From the NCBI RefSeq assembly GCF_000812025.2, contig NZ_JWJE02000013.1, positions 19,317 through 83,316 on the forward strand: a stretch of 64,000 nucleotides of DNA. The letters are read 5' to 3'. Every line of letters begins with the position of its first letter. Position 1 is the stretch's first letter. Positions 53,752-62,964 of this stretch are shown here, piece after piece. Both the position numbers and the translations under genes were made by a program. The notes under the pieces are model-generated. The model saw nothing but the letters and a program-made list of their open reading frames with translations, searched no databases and was not told the origin of the DNA. The DNA is from Bacillus thermotolerans. Its GTDB lineage: Bacteria > Bacillota > Bacilli > Bacillales > Domibacillaceae.

Positions 53752-53925
53752 TACAATCACCCTCCCTATTAAAATTAACTCGTGTCTTAACTTATACTAT
53801 TTAGTTTACGCAAAATAAATTGGTTTATTTCCTTTATAATTAAACAAACTTCTTCAATCCCCTTTCCATCTGTATAAAAATAAATAAAGACAACCCTTTA
53901 TAAACCAAAAGGCTGCCTTTAGCCG

Positions 53926-55380
53926 TTAAAGCTGGAGACCCGTCCACTGCCAATACGTATAATAGAGCATGATGATTAAAAGAATGTAAGAGACACCAAC
54001 CTTTCCGCTGATTTGAAGAAGGTCAGAAGGACGGAAACTGTCAGGGTCAATCTCCTGATAAATAAGCAGTGCTTTAGAACTCACCGGAAAGGTCAAGCAA
54101 AAGTTCATTCCTGCTGTTGCAATAAATAAGACAGCCGCTGGGTTCAGCCCCATATCCCCAGCCATATACAGAAAAGCGGGTACTAACACCATTGCTCTCG
54201 TCGTATGAGAAGTAATGTATAAGTGAGAAGTAACGGACAATAGAATAAGAAGGATTAATGTAAGCCATTCAGATCCGTCTATATGGTTCTGAACAGCAAA
54301 GACTTTATGACTAAGCCACTCCGCCGCTCCTGAATCGATTAAACTGTTACCTAAAGCAAGAGCAGCCCCGACGAACACAATTAAGTTCCAGGACACGGAC
54401 TCCAGCCCTTCCTTCCATTTCATGACCCCAAGGGATGGAAAGCAAAGCACAAGAGCGCTAAGCATGGTCACAAGCGCTAACTCAAGGCCATGAAGCGGTT
54501 CGCTGAGCCATAGCAGCATAGTTACTGCCAATACACCTGCTGTCATTTTTTCCTCCCTGCTGAAAGGAGTAGTTTCTCTGCTTCTAACCGGCAAGCGATG
54601 TTCCCTTATATCTTTTGGTAAGAAGCTCCACAAAATAACCGCACAAGCAAGATAACTGGAAAGAATACCAACTGGCAGCCCCCATAACATCCATTGCAGA
54701 AAGGTAATCTCTTCTCCTGTCATGCTTCTTAATAATTCAACGCCAATTAAATGGGAAGCTGCACCGATCAGCGTGGACGTCGTCGATAATAAGATGACTG
54801 TAGGGATTAACAGAGCCACTGCTTTTTTGAAGCGGCTGTCTGGCACACTTGCCGTTACTGCCCGGTACACTGGCAGCATCACAGCTGCTCGCCCAGAAGT
54901 CGACGGTACGAAAATAGATAACGGCAATATGACTGTTGTCAGCAGCCAAAGAAGGCTCTTTGTAGTTTTTGCTTGAGCTAGTAAGGAATCCGCAAGCCTG
55001 GAGGCTATACCTGTCTTCTCCATAGCTCCGCCAATGACGAAAGCACCTAATATGAGCCAGACAACTTCTGAGGAAAGTGAACTGAATAATAGATCGGCAG
55101 ACTGGCCATTCAGCAGAATAATCAGCATGACAGCGAGCAAAGCCGAGTAACTTGCCGGAAGGGAAGTCGCTGTCCACAGAACCGTTGCTGCTAAAAAGCC
55201 CAGCAATGAAATTCTGCCCTCGTATGTTAATTCGGAAGGAAGGAACAGAATAGCAGCTGTTGCTAAGAGGAAAGTAGCTGAAATAGATAACGCCTTGCGA
55301 CCAATCCTCCATTGAAAACGAGCTGCTTTCCGCCGTTCTCTTCTTCTCGCTTTCCTGCTTAGTTCAACACGGGAAATCAT
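53926..55380 (-). CDS. SLC13/DASS-family anion permease, probable glycerate or carboxylate carrier
   Basis: 484 residues. After a strikingly basic N-terminus (SRKARRRERRKAARF), there are about 12 hydrophobic segments with the two DASS hairpin motifs: IFVPSTSGRAAVMLPV near 155-170 and LYITSHTTRAMVLVP near 390-405, which form the sodium and carboxylate sites. The start overlaps the stop of the glycerate kinase gene by 4 nt (ATGA), so the two are one operon. Substrate is inferred from that neighbour; other dicarboxylates or sulfate are possible. Confidence 0.87.
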   Translation of the reverse strand: MISRVELSRKARRRERRKAARFQWRIGRKALSISATFLLATAAILFLPSELTYEGRISLLGFLAATVLWTATSLPASYSALLAVMLIILLNGQSADLLFSSLSSEVVWLILGAFVIGGAMEKTGIASRLADSLLAQAKTTKSLLWLLTTVILPLSIFVPSTSGRAAVMLPVYRAVTASVPDSRFKKAVALLIPTVILLSTTSTLIGAASHLIGVELLRSMTGEEITFLQWMLWGLPVGILSSYLACAVILWSFLPKDIREHRLPVRSRETTPFSREEKMTAGVLAVTMLLWLSEPLHGLELALVTMLSALVLCFPSLGVMKWKEGLESVSWNLIVFVGAALALGNSLIDSGAAEWLSHKVFAVQNHIDGSEWLTLILLILLSVTSHLYITSHTTRAMVLVPAFLYMAGDMGLNPAAVLFIATAGMNFCLTFPVSSKALLIYQEIDPDSFRPSDLLQISGKVGVSYILLIIMLYYTYWQWTGLQL

Positions 55381-56558
55381 GAGACCTCCCCTGCTCTAAG
55401 CTGCTTTTCTGCAAGCAGACTGCCTACTTGTATGATGCGGATCATGCTCTCCGTCGTTTCTGTCAGCCATTCCTCCGCTGATTGAAATGCCTCATCCAAT
55501 GAAACCGGTTTCTGTAAAATACTTGCATAAGCATGAATGCCACAGCCGTAATTATGGCTGGCATCCCTTCCGATCGTTCCGGCGAGCGCAATTACTGGGA
55601 TTCCCCTCTTCATCGCCCTTCTTCCCACTTCCGCAGGGATTTTCCCATTAGGCGTTTGCCCGTCAATACTCCCTTCCGCTGTAATGACGAGGTCTGCTTT
55701 CTGTAAATACTTATCTAAATGAAGATAAGGAAAGATAACGTCATAACGGCAATGGAGACGGGCACCAAGAAGCACCTGAAGTCCGGTGCCAAGACCTCCC
55801 GACGCTCCGCTTCCCGGCGCTTGCCGCATATCGATTCCGAACTGGTCTTCTATAACCTTTGCATACTGCTCCAGTCCTTTCTCCAGGCATTCTACCTGTT
55901 CGGGGGCAGCTCCCTTTTGCGGGCCGAATACCCGGGCTACTCCTGTTGAACCACACAGAACATTGCTCCAGTTACAGGCCGCATCTATCTGCACATTGGC
56001 AATCCGCTCATCAAGGCCGGCCATGTCAATACGCGCCAACGAGGACAGCCTTTCCGCGCCGGGTTCCTTTATCTCTTGATTACTAGTATCATAGAAACGC
56101 ACCCCCAGCGCTCTTGCCATTCCGATTCCACCATCTGAAGTGCCTGAATCTCCGCAGCCTATTAAAATGCGCTCTGCCTCTAAATCAAGCGCTGCTTTTA
56201 TTAATTCTCCAACTCCATAAGTTGTTGTTTTCAATGGGTTTCTGTGGTCTCTAGGTACGTGCCTCAATCCTGCAGCTGAAGCCATTTCAATAACTGCTGT
56301 CTTCTCTTTTGTATCACCAAGAATCCCTATGGACGCTTCAAGCTTCTGGCCGATAGGTCCCGTTACTGTTCGGTAATGAAGCTCTCCCTCCGTGAGATTT
56401 ACCATTGTTTCTGTAAACCCTTCCCCGCCGTCTGTCATAGGAATGGCAGTAATACAGGCAGTGGGAAGTGTATTCTTAATGCCTCTCTCTATACAATCTG
56501 CTGCTCTCTCTGCATTTAAACATTCTTTAAATCCTGACGGTACAACTAATATATTCAT
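55377..56558 (-). CDS. glxK: Glycerate kinase (GlxK/GarK family)
   Basis: 393-residue class II glycerate kinase, phosphorylating D-glycerate (2-phosphoglycerate product in most members). Family features: VPSGFKECLNAERAAD (residues 6-21), MTDGGEGFTETMV, GCGDSGTSDGGIGMARALG (about 133-151), GSGASGGLGTGL and LVITAEGSIDGQTPNGK. ATG with GAAGGAG upstream. First gene of a two-gene operon with the DASS permease: uptake followed by phosphorylation into glycolysis. Confidence 0.94.
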   Translation of the reverse strand: MNILVVPSGFKECLNAERAADCIERGIKNTLPTACITAIPMTDGGEGFTETMVNLTEGELHYRTVTGPIGQKLEASIGILGDTKEKTAVIEMASAAGLRHVPRDHRNPLKTTTYGVGELIKAALDLEAERILIGCGDSGTSDGGIGMARALGVRFYDTSNQEIKEPGAERLSSLARIDMAGLDERIANVQIDAACNWSNVLCGSTGVARVFGPQKGAAPEQVECLEKGLEQYAKVIEDQFGIDMRQAPGSGASGGLGTGLQVLLGARLHCRYDVIFPYLHLDKYLQKADLVITAEGSIDGQTPNGKIPAEVGRRAMKRGIPVIALAGTIGRDASHNYGCGIHAYASILQKPVSLDEAFQSAEEWLTETTESMIRIIQVGSLLAEKQLRAGEVS

Positions 56559-56747
56559 TTTTTTCTCTCCTTCTTCATCCTCTGGTATTTTAAAGCAGGC
56601 AGCAGAAGTAAATGTGTAAAATACGATCCTCTGCGCCTGTTGATCTACACTTACTATAAAAAGTCAATGTTAGAAGAAACTGAAAGAAGAATGAGAAGTA
56701 CATGAGAATTTGTGAAACTAAAAGAATAGGAGGAAAGATAGGAGAAG

Positions 56748-56780
56748 AGACAGCGGCCTTGCCCAGGGCGAGGCCGCTCT
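56748..56780 (-). terminator. Terminator of the 223-aa membrane protein
   Basis: AGCGGCCTTGCCC pairs with GGGCGAGGCCGCT (one mismatch), in the gap after the minus-strand gene. The 56.56-56.75 kb gap otherwise holds only the glxK promoter region. Confidence 0.8.
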
Positions 56781-56782
56781 GT

Positions 56783-57454
56783 TTACGATGACTTACATTG
56801 GTAATGGTTCTTATCTAAGAAGCCTTTCGTGGCCCAAAGAGAAACAATGAGGATTAATTCGAAGGCATTCGTAGCAGCAGAGCTCGGGATTGGAATAGGA
56901 ACGATGCTTCCAATTGTCATTAACACCACTCCGATAAGCATCCACTTCCACTTCGTTTGACGGTACACCGCTATACTGGCAATCAGCAAAGCAATATCAA
57001 CAACAATCACCATCAACGGCGGGCCAGTCGTTGATTGATCACTATAGCTAAGCACCCCATAGCTTCTTTCGGGCGCCAGTTCCAGTCCCATCGTAACAGT
57101 TAGTAATTCATATAAAATAAGACCTGCGGTTAATAGAATAGAGAGCAGTAAGGCTAATTTGTGCTTGGCCCATCCAGTCCCCGCCCGGCAAGCTGCATGC
57201 CAAGCAAAAAGCACGAGTAAAGGAGTCAAAAAAGCATGCAGCCAAAACCGGGAGCGGCTGAGCGTTTCAAGCCATTCTCCTTGCCCAATCCAATTTCCTG
57301 CTGCCAAAAGGCCATTATCCCAAACAAGCCCCAGCGTTACGAGCAGCAGCACATTTGAAAGGCTCTTCCACCCATATTTATTGAGCAGCTGAAGCCCATA
57401 AATTGCCAGAAGCACATAAGCTATAGTAAAAAGACCATAAATGTATGTATCCAC
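56783..57454 (-). CDS. Hypothetical six- to seven-helix membrane protein (223 aa)
   Basis: Start chosen at GTG 57454 because TAGGAGGGAAGAA directly precedes it; the frame continues 17 codons further to a TTG without RBS. The translation (MDTYIYGLFTIAYVLL...) has six to seven hydrophobic segments joined by short loops and ends NHYQCKSS. A loop segment SYGVLSYSDQSTTGPPL lies outside or in a re-entrant turn. No family recognised. It is divergent from an MFS transporter gene. Confidence 0.75.
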   Translation of the reverse strand: MDTYIYGLFTIAYVLLAIYGLQLLNKYGWKSLSNVLLLVTLGLVWDNGLLAAGNWIGQGEWLETLSRSRFWLHAFLTPLLVLFAWHAACRAGTGWAKHKLALLLSILLTAGLILYELLTVTMGLELAPERSYGVLSYSDQSTTGPPLMVIVVDIALLIASIAVYRQTKWKWMLIGVVLMTIGSIVPIPIPSSAATNAFELILIVSLWATKGFLDKNHYQCKSS

Positions 57455-57504
57455 TTCTTCCCTCCTAACAGCTATAAATTTTTTTATTTTTGTTCCTATA
57501 CCCA

Positions 57505-57546
57505 ATTGACTTTTTCCCTTAACCGTCGTTAGATTAAGAAGTCAAT
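57505..57546 (+). promoter_or_regulatory. MFS gene promoter flanked by an inverted repeat
   Basis: TTGACT (57506-57511), 17 nt, TTAGAT (57529-57534). The inverted repeat ATTGACTT (57505-57512) and AAGTCAAT (57539-57546) overlaps the -35 box and lies just after the -10 box. Candidate operator. Confidence 0.5.
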
Positions 57547-57582
57547 ATTCAAAAAAGAATGCATATGGAAGGAAGATGCATC

Positions 57583-58773
57583 ATGCTGCCGGAACAGCGG
57601 AAGAAAATGATAATTTTAATGATTAATATGTTCATTGCTATAGGGAGTTTTGGAATCATTATCCCTATTTTGCCCGCTTATTTAGCTTCTATTGGCCAAG
57701 GTGGGACAGCTGCTGGGCTGATGGTCTCGATCTTTGCCGGTGCTCAGCTGGTTATGTCTCCCCTTGCCGGAAAATGGGCGGACCAGTACGGTCGAAGGAT
57801 AATGATTATAGCCGGTCTCAGCGGACTCGCTCTATCTATGTTTGTATTTTATTTTTCAGATTCAATTAGCATCTTATACCTTTCACGGGTTATTGGCGGT
57901 ATAGGAGCTGCTTTGCTGATCCCGGCTATCTTCGCCTATGTGGCTGATATCACGACGGTTGAGCAGCGTGCGAAAGGAAACAGCTATATCTCCGCGGCCA
58001 TGTCTTTAGGTATCGTGATCGGTCCTGGCGTGGGTGGATTCCTTGCTGACTTCGGTTTAAAAATGCCGCTATTGGTTTCCGCTCTCGTTGGCACTGCCGC
58101 TGTATTATTCTCTGCTCTTTGGTTAAAGGAAAGCCGGGAACCAGCTGGCTCTGCTGTTGAAATAGCAGATGAACCGATGATGCGAAAGCTGGCTCAATCC
58201 ATTCATAAGCCGTACTTTGTTCCTCTTGTTCTGGTGCTTGTAATGAGTTTCGGCTTGATGGCTTATGAATCTGTTATCGGTCTTTTTGTCGATAACAAAT
58301 TTGGCGCTACGCCACAGGATATTGCCGTAATGGTGACTTCAACAGGGATTATCAGCGTGATTGCCCAGCTATTCATCGTTGACTACATCGTTCGCCGATT
58401 CGGTGAAGGCAGCGTGGTCAATATCTTTCTCACAGTAACAGCTGCTGGCTTTCTGCTCTCTTTGTTTGTTTCCAGCTATGCTCTGTTCTTTGTCGTCACA
58501 CTGATTATTTTCTTGGCTACTTCTATTTTGCGCCCAGTTCTAAATACGCTTATTTCTAAGCTGGCCGGTAACGAGCAAGGATTTGCGATGGGAATGAACA
58601 ATGCTTATATGAGCATCGGCAATGTGCTTGGCCCTACGCTTGCTGGACTTCTGTATGATGTAGATATCTATTTTCCGTTTTTCCTGGGGTTAGTCGTGTT
58701 GGCCGTTACCGTGCTGCTCTCTGTTATGTGGCAGCGAAAGCTTTCCAAAACACGGATAGCCCTGAATAAATAA
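57583..58773 (+). CDS. MFS transporter, multidrug-efflux (DHA1) type
   Basis: 396 residues, 12 helices. Motif A between helices 2 and 3 reads GKWADQYGRRIMII (about 64-77), and motif C, the antiporter signature, is GIVIGPGVGGFLAD (about 143-156). This places it in the DHA1 drug:H+ antiporter group near NorA/YkuC. Start ATG 57583 after GGAAGGAAG; an upstream ATG eight codons earlier overlaps the RBS. Substrate unknown. Confidence 0.88.
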   Translation: MLPEQRKKMIILMINMFIAIGSFGIIIPILPAYLASIGQGGTAAGLMVSIFAGAQLVMSPLAGKWADQYGRRIMIIAGLSGLALSMFVFYFSDSISILYLSRVIGGIGAALLIPAIFAYVADITTVEQRAKGNSYISAAMSLGIVIGPGVGGFLADFGLKMPLLVSALVGTAAVLFSALWLKESREPAGSAVEIADEPMMRKLAQSIHKPYFVPLVLVLVMSFGLMAYESVIGLFVDNKFGATPQDIAVMVTSTGIISVIAQLFIVDYIVRRFGEGSVVNIFLTVTAAGFLLSLFVSSYALFFVVTLIIFLATSILRPVLNTLISKLAGNEQGFAMGMNNAYMSIGNVLGPTLAGLLYDVDIYFPFFLGLVVLAVTVLLSVMWQRKLSKTRIALNK

Positions 58774-58782
58774 TCACACTAG

Positions 58783-58832
58783 ACTGAATCAAGCAAGGAA
58801 TCATTATTCCTCTTGATTCAGCCTTTTTATTA
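58783..58832 (+). terminator. Terminator of the MFS gene
   Basis: CTGAATCAAG...GGAAT pairs with ATTCC...CTTGATTCAG, followed by CCTTTTTAT. Confidence 0.88.
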
Positions 58833-58946
58833 TAAAGAATTATTCTTTCCCTCTCTCAAAAAAATCCCATTGTTCTTTCACCGAATGTGGAAACACACAT
58901 ACCTTAACGGTGAGGATTTGAGACTGGATAGTGAGGAGGAAGAACA

Positions 58947-59801
58947 TTGTTTTTTCATGTGAAGGAACTGCAGTACCATGCGAAGCCTGAACGACCGGAT
59001 CCACTGTTTGCCAAACAGCTGCAGGAAGTGCTGGGTGGACAATTTGGAGAAATCTCCGTTGCTATGCAGTACTTATTCCAAGGCTGGAGCGTCAGGGGCA
59101 ATGGCAAGTATAAGGATTTACTGATGGACACGGGAACAGAAGAGCTGGCCCATATCGAGATGCTGGCTACGATGATCGCCCGGCTTCTTGATGGGGCACC
59201 GGTAGGGGATTTAGAGGATGCAGCGAAAGACCCCGTCATTGGTGCTATTCTCGGCGGAATGAACCCTCAGCATGCCATTGTTTCAGGACTCGGTGCTATG
59301 CCGGCCGATAGTGTAGGAAATCGCTGGACCGCTGATTATATTATCGCCAGCGGCAATTTACTAGCTGACTTTCGCGCGAACTTAAATGCTGAATCACAAG
59401 GTCGCCTTCAAGCTGTCAGACTGTATGAAGCAACCAATGATCGGGGAGTAAAGGATATGCTGTCATGGCTGATTGCACGCGACACCATGCATCAAAACCA
59501 GTGGCTGGCCGCTATCGCCGAGCTGGAAGCAAAAGAGAATGTGGTGGTTCCAAGCACCTTCCCGCGGCAACTGGAGAAACGGGAAGTCTCACATGTTTTA
59601 TTCAACTTCTCTGAAGGAGACAAGAGTGCAGCTGGACGCTGGGCAAACGGACCAACCATGGATGGAGAAGGAACCTTCAAGTATGACCCTTGCCCTGCAG
59701 CTTATGGCGATAAACCAAAGTTGAAGCCTGCTCCTCCGTATATACACGACACGCTGCCTGCTGCTTTGCGTCATAATGACCTTCCCCCTCACCTAGGTTA
59801 A
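58947..59801 (+). CDS. Manganese catalase (YdbD-like)
   Basis: 284 residues. Decomposes hydrogen peroxide at a dinuclear Mn site. The ligands of the Lactobacillus enzyme have clear equivalents: Glu35, Glu66, His69, Glu149 and His182, set in a four-helix ferritin-like bundle. TTG start at 58947 after GAGGAGG; the next in-frame ATG would cut into the bundle. B. subtilis YdbD is a sigma-B-controlled relative, but no convincing sigma-B promoter was found here. Related CotJC is a spore coat protein, though the CotJA/JB partners are missing. Confidence 0.92.
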   Translation: MFFHVKELQYHAKPERPDPLFAKQLQEVLGGQFGEISVAMQYLFQGWSVRGNGKYKDLLMDTGTEELAHIEMLATMIARLLDGAPVGDLEDAAKDPVIGAILGGMNPQHAIVSGLGAMPADSVGNRWTADYIIASGNLLADFRANLNAESQGRLQAVRLYEATNDRGVKDMLSWLIARDTMHQNQWLAAIAELEAKENVVVPSTFPRQLEKREVSHVLFNFSEGDKSAAGRWANGPTMDGEGTFKYDPCPAAYGDKPKLKPAPPYIHDTLPAALRHNDLPPHLG

Positions 59802-59867
59802 CCCATGCTTTCACCCTGCCATGCCCCTTTTCAGGCAGTGATTGCCAGCAATAATTAAGAAGGCCGC

Positions 59868-59898
59868 ACCAGCTGCGCTGGCACGGCTTTTTCTTTTC
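59868..59898 (+). terminator. Terminator of the manganese catalase gene
   Basis: AAGGCCG-ca-CCAG-ctgcg-CTGG-ca-CGGCTT, followed by TTTCTTTTCC. Confidence 0.82.
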
Positions 59899-59921
59899 CT
59901 TCCATCAGAGATCATTTTCCA

Positions 59922-61334
59922 TTAACGGATTTCTTTATTATGGTAAAACGCTTGGTTTTTCTCCTTCTTTATCTTTTTCGGCTTCGGTCCCATGTTGTCG
60001 AATCGGGCTCTCTCATATATTGCTGCGCCTACAATTTCAGCGGTATCTTGAAGCTTTTCTTTGCTGATCTTATCAATGGTATCCTCTGGCGTATGGTACC
60101 ACTCTTCTGTTGGTGAGTGGATAAACAAAGCAGCTGGGATGCCGGCTTCAGCAAATGGAACATGATCGCTGCGGCCGCCCTGCTCATATGGCAACGGTGC
60201 GCCATTCAGTCTTTCGCTCGATGCTTGGGCAAGCTCCGTAACAAGGTTTGGTTCTCCATCTACTGTCATCATTACTAAATCTCCTGCATCCCGGCTCCCT
60301 ACCATATCCAGGTTGAAGTTGGCAATGATGCGATTGATCTCCTCTTCAGAAAGATTGTTTACATAATGAGTAGAGCCTACCAGCCCCAGCTCTTCAGCTC
60401 CAAAGGTAATGAAGCGGATTTTAGTATCTGTCGGTACATTTTTCAGGACGCGAGCGAGCTCTAATGTCATTGCTGTTCCAGAAGCATCATCGTTCGCTCC
60501 AGGTGCCCCCTCCACAGAGTCATGGTGAGCACCGACTACAATCACGTCACCTGTGTCTTTTTTTCTGTTCGTTGGCTCTTTAACAGCACTAACATTGTAG
60601 GAGGTCTTCTCCTCCGTCACGGCCCCCTCGACCTTCAGTCTGGCTGTCACCTGCTTATTGTCTATGTAAGCAGCCAGCTTTTCACCTTCTGCTTTTGTAA
60701 GGGCAACCGCTGGTACATAGCTATCATTCGCTTCTCCAAGCGTGCCGTTTAATGCTCCTTCTTCATTGTTGTAAATAATCACACCGACTGCTCCCGCGTG
60801 GGCAGCATTTAAGACTTTTTCACTAAACGCGATCTCTCCGCGCTTGATAAGTGCAATTTTGCCCTCAAGCGCATTTTTGTCCTTTGCTTCTATATCAGCT
60901 AATTCTTCTTTCGTTCCTAGCCCTGCTGAAACTAGCTCGCCTGATACATCTCCGCTAACAGTATAGGTAAATGGCTGAAGCTCCCATTCTCCTCCAAGCT
61001 CGGACACGCTTAACTCCATAGCACTTGGCGGTGTATAGCCAAGAAACGTAAATGGTTGTACCTCCGGCTTATATCCATAGGACTCTAACTCACTTTTGAT
61101 AAACTCGACCGCCTGCTTTTCAGCCTCTGTGCCAGCAATACGCGGAACCTGTGACAGGTGTTCAATATGATTGTACATATTGTCCGCGTTTACTTTATTC
61201 ACAATTCTTTGATCAAACACTTTGTACGGTTGAGCTTGCACCACTTCAGAAGGCTTGGCCAAAGCAGCTTCCGCATGAAACAGACTAAATGTTAGTGAAG
61301 CGGCTAAAGCGACCTTCAACACCGGCTTTTTCAT
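59922..61334 (-). CDS. Secreted M28 aminopeptidase with PA domain (YwaD-like)
   Basis: 470 residues. Signal peptide (MKKPVLKVALAASLTFSLF...ALA) at 1-26. A PA insert (about 130-230, with KIALIKRGEIAFSEKVLNA) lies inside the peptidase. The two-zinc site of M28 is seen: VGAHHDSVEGAPGANDDASG, FGAEELGLVGS, LDMVGSRD and EEWYHTPEDT. Start at 61334 behind GGGGG; six extra codons upstream contain that RBS. C-terminus is basic (KPKKIKKEKNQ), which may hold it to the cell wall. B. subtilis YwaD is the nearest known type. Confidence 0.92.
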   Translation of the reverse strand: MKKPVLKVALAASLTFSLFHAEAALAKPSEVVQAQPYKVFDQRIVNKVNADNMYNHIEHLSQVPRIAGTEAEKQAVEFIKSELESYGYKPEVQPFTFLGYTPPSAMELSVSELGGEWELQPFTYTVSGDVSGELVSAGLGTKEELADIEAKDKNALEGKIALIKRGEIAFSEKVLNAAHAGAVGVIIYNNEEGALNGTLGEANDSYVPAVALTKAEGEKLAAYIDNKQVTARLKVEGAVTEEKTSYNVSAVKEPTNRKKDTGDVIVVGAHHDSVEGAPGANDDASGTAMTLELARVLKNVPTDTKIRFITFGAEELGLVGSTHYVNNLSEEEINRIIANFNLDMVGSRDAGDLVMMTVDGEPNLVTELAQASSERLNGAPLPYEQGGRSDHVPFAEAGIPAALFIHSPTEEWYHTPEDTIDKISKEKLQDTAEIVGAAIYERARFDNMGPKPKKIKKEKNQAFYHNKEIR

Positions 61335-61493
61335 TCTAAAACCCCCATTCATTATTAATCGTGAATAAGAATATCATAAATTATCTTAAATATTCCAAAT
61401 AGTGAAAAACATAATAAATAATGTATGAAATTTTAAGGTTGATTCTTAGTTTAATGATAGTATAAGCCTTTTCGCCCATCTCTAGACAAATAG

Positions 61494-61524
61494 CAAAAAG
61501 CAGCGAAAGATTTCGCTGCTTCCT
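61494..61524 (-). terminator. Terminator of the zinc-type dehydrogenase gene
   Basis: AAGCAGCGAAA-gat-TTTCGCTGCTT stem; on the minus strand followed by TTTTTGC. Confidence 0.9.
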
Positions 61525-61569
61525 TACCATTATTTAAAACACCCACTATGTAGGTCCCTTTTCCGCCAA

Positions 61570-62562
61570 TTAACTGATTGAAAAGCCTACTTTCCCTAGT
61601 TGATCGGCCGCTTCCAGCTTTTTGAACGCTTCGGTAAACTCGCTAATCGGGAACACTGTATCGATTACTGGTTTAATTCCGTTCGCATCGATGAAAGAAA
61701 GCATGTCCTTATACTCCTCTGCACTGCCCATAGTAGAACCAAGAAGATTGAACTGGCCGTAGAAAAATGTACGAAGGTTCAGCTTCACTTCATCACCAGC
61801 AGATGCACCAAAGGTTACGAGCGTGCCGCCTTTGCGCAGCTGTTCAAGGGAACGGTTGAAAGTAGCCGCTCCTACACATTCAATCACGAGATCCATCTTC
61901 TTCCCATTTAACGCAGCTGTCCAATCTTCATGGGTGTCAAGAGCCTGGTGGGCTCCGAGCGATAAAGCCTTTTCTCTTTTTTCTTCAGCACGCGATGTGA
62001 CATAGACTTCAGCTCCTGCAGCTTTGGCAAATTGTAGAAGAAACGTCGCAACCCCGCTGCCAATTCCCGGAATGAAGACCTTCATTCCTTCTTTCACTTT
62101 CCCTCTCGTAAATAAAGCCCGGTAAGCCGTTAAAGCCGCCAGCGATAATACACCAGCTTCCTCCCAAGTTAAGCTGGACGGTTTAGGAACAGCATTTTCA
62201 GCAGGAACAACGATCTTCTCAGCAAACGTTCCATGAAACGGCAGACCAACAATTTCAAATCCTTCCGGAGGCGCCTCGCTATTTTCCTTCCAGCCAAGCC
62301 CAGGGTTAATGATCACTTCATCCCCTGCCTTGATTCCTTCTACTTCCTCACCGATCTCTTCCACGATTCCCGCTCCATCAGATCCAATAATTAAAGGCGG
62401 ATCTTCGGGCCGGTGACGTGTCAGCACAAACAAGTCTCGGTGGTTCATTCCTGCTGTTTTCAAGCGAACCTTTACTTCCCCCGCCTTAAGCTCCGCTTCC
62501 TCTATATCCCGGTAGGCAAGTCCCTCCAGACCAGGCGCTCCTTCATGTACTAAAGCTTTCAT
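61570..62562 (-). CDS. Zinc-binding-type alcohol dehydrogenase / quinone oxidoreductase family (MDR) protein
   Basis: 330 residues. GroES-like N-terminal domain (AGMNHRDLFVLTRHR, PLIIGSDGAGIVEEIG) and Rossmann NAD(P) domain with VFIPGIGSGVATFLLQFAKAAGAEV (about 164-188). The cysteine cluster of the structural zinc is absent and catalytic Cys is replaced, so it is likely a zinc-independent reductase like YogA. Start at 62562 with GGAGGGATGG upstream. Followed by a terminator; a small membrane-protein gene lies 38 nt upstream and may be co-transcribed. Confidence 0.88.
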   Translation of the reverse strand: MKALVHEGAPGLEGLAYRDIEEAELKAGEVKVRLKTAGMNHRDLFVLTRHRPEDPPLIIGSDGAGIVEEIGEEVEGIKAGDEVIINPGLGWKENSEAPPEGFEIVGLPFHGTFAEKIVVPAENAVPKPSSLTWEEAGVLSLAALTAYRALFTRGKVKEGMKVFIPGIGSGVATFLLQFAKAAGAEVYVTSRAEEKREKALSLGAHQALDTHEDWTAALNGKKMDLVIECVGAATFNRSLEQLRKGGTLVTFGASAGDEVKLNLRTFFYGQFNLLGSTMGSAEEYKDMLSFIDANGIKPVIDTVFPISEFTEAFKKLEAADQLGKVGFSIS

Positions 62563-62599
62563 CTTCCATCCCTCCAATTTGCCGATTTATCCACCCTTC

Positions 62600-62797
62600 C
62601 TACGGTGTCGAAAGGGCGATATAAGCACCAACAGCAGCTAACGAAAAGCTGATAGCAATAATATAAATCCAGGATAGGCGCGCAACATTCCCCTTTGTTG
62701 CCTGATGGTAATCGTGATCACCTTTTGTACAAACCATAACAGTGGCTATGGCACCTGCACCTAACAAGACCAATACCAATACGATTAATAAAGCCAT
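62600..62797 (-). CDS. Small two-helix membrane protein (65 aa)
   Basis: Hydrophobic segments at about 2-22 and 42-62 with a polar hairpin between (CTKGDHDYHQATKGNVARL). AAGGGAGAAGAAGG precedes the ATG. No family recognised. The gene is 38 nt ahead of the MDR dehydrogenase gene in the same direction, so probably the same transcript. Confidence 0.72.
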   Translation of the reverse strand: MALLIVLVLVLLGAGAIATVMVCTKGDHDYHQATKGNVARLSWIYIIAISFSLAAVGAYIALSTP

Positions 62798-62964
62798 CCT
62801 TCTTCTCCCTTCACCTGCTATTAAATTATTCTGATTTCCTCTATTCTAACGCATTTCTCTCTTGCTGGGCCATGGATCTTTGAAATAAAGGCAGGATTTC
62901 TTTCTATTTGAGAGAAAACCATTATAATAAGACTAATACTATAAACAAGGGGAAGGTATGCAGA

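Noticed and set aside
54737..55312. 191-codon frame on the same strand as the DASS permease in another frame
   Set aside because: Fully inside the permease gene; its composition is that of a frameshifted membrane protein.
58850..58946. Sigma-B promoter for the manganese catalase gene
   Set aside because: Expected from the B. subtilis relative, but no GTTT-N12-15-GGGWAW pair was found.
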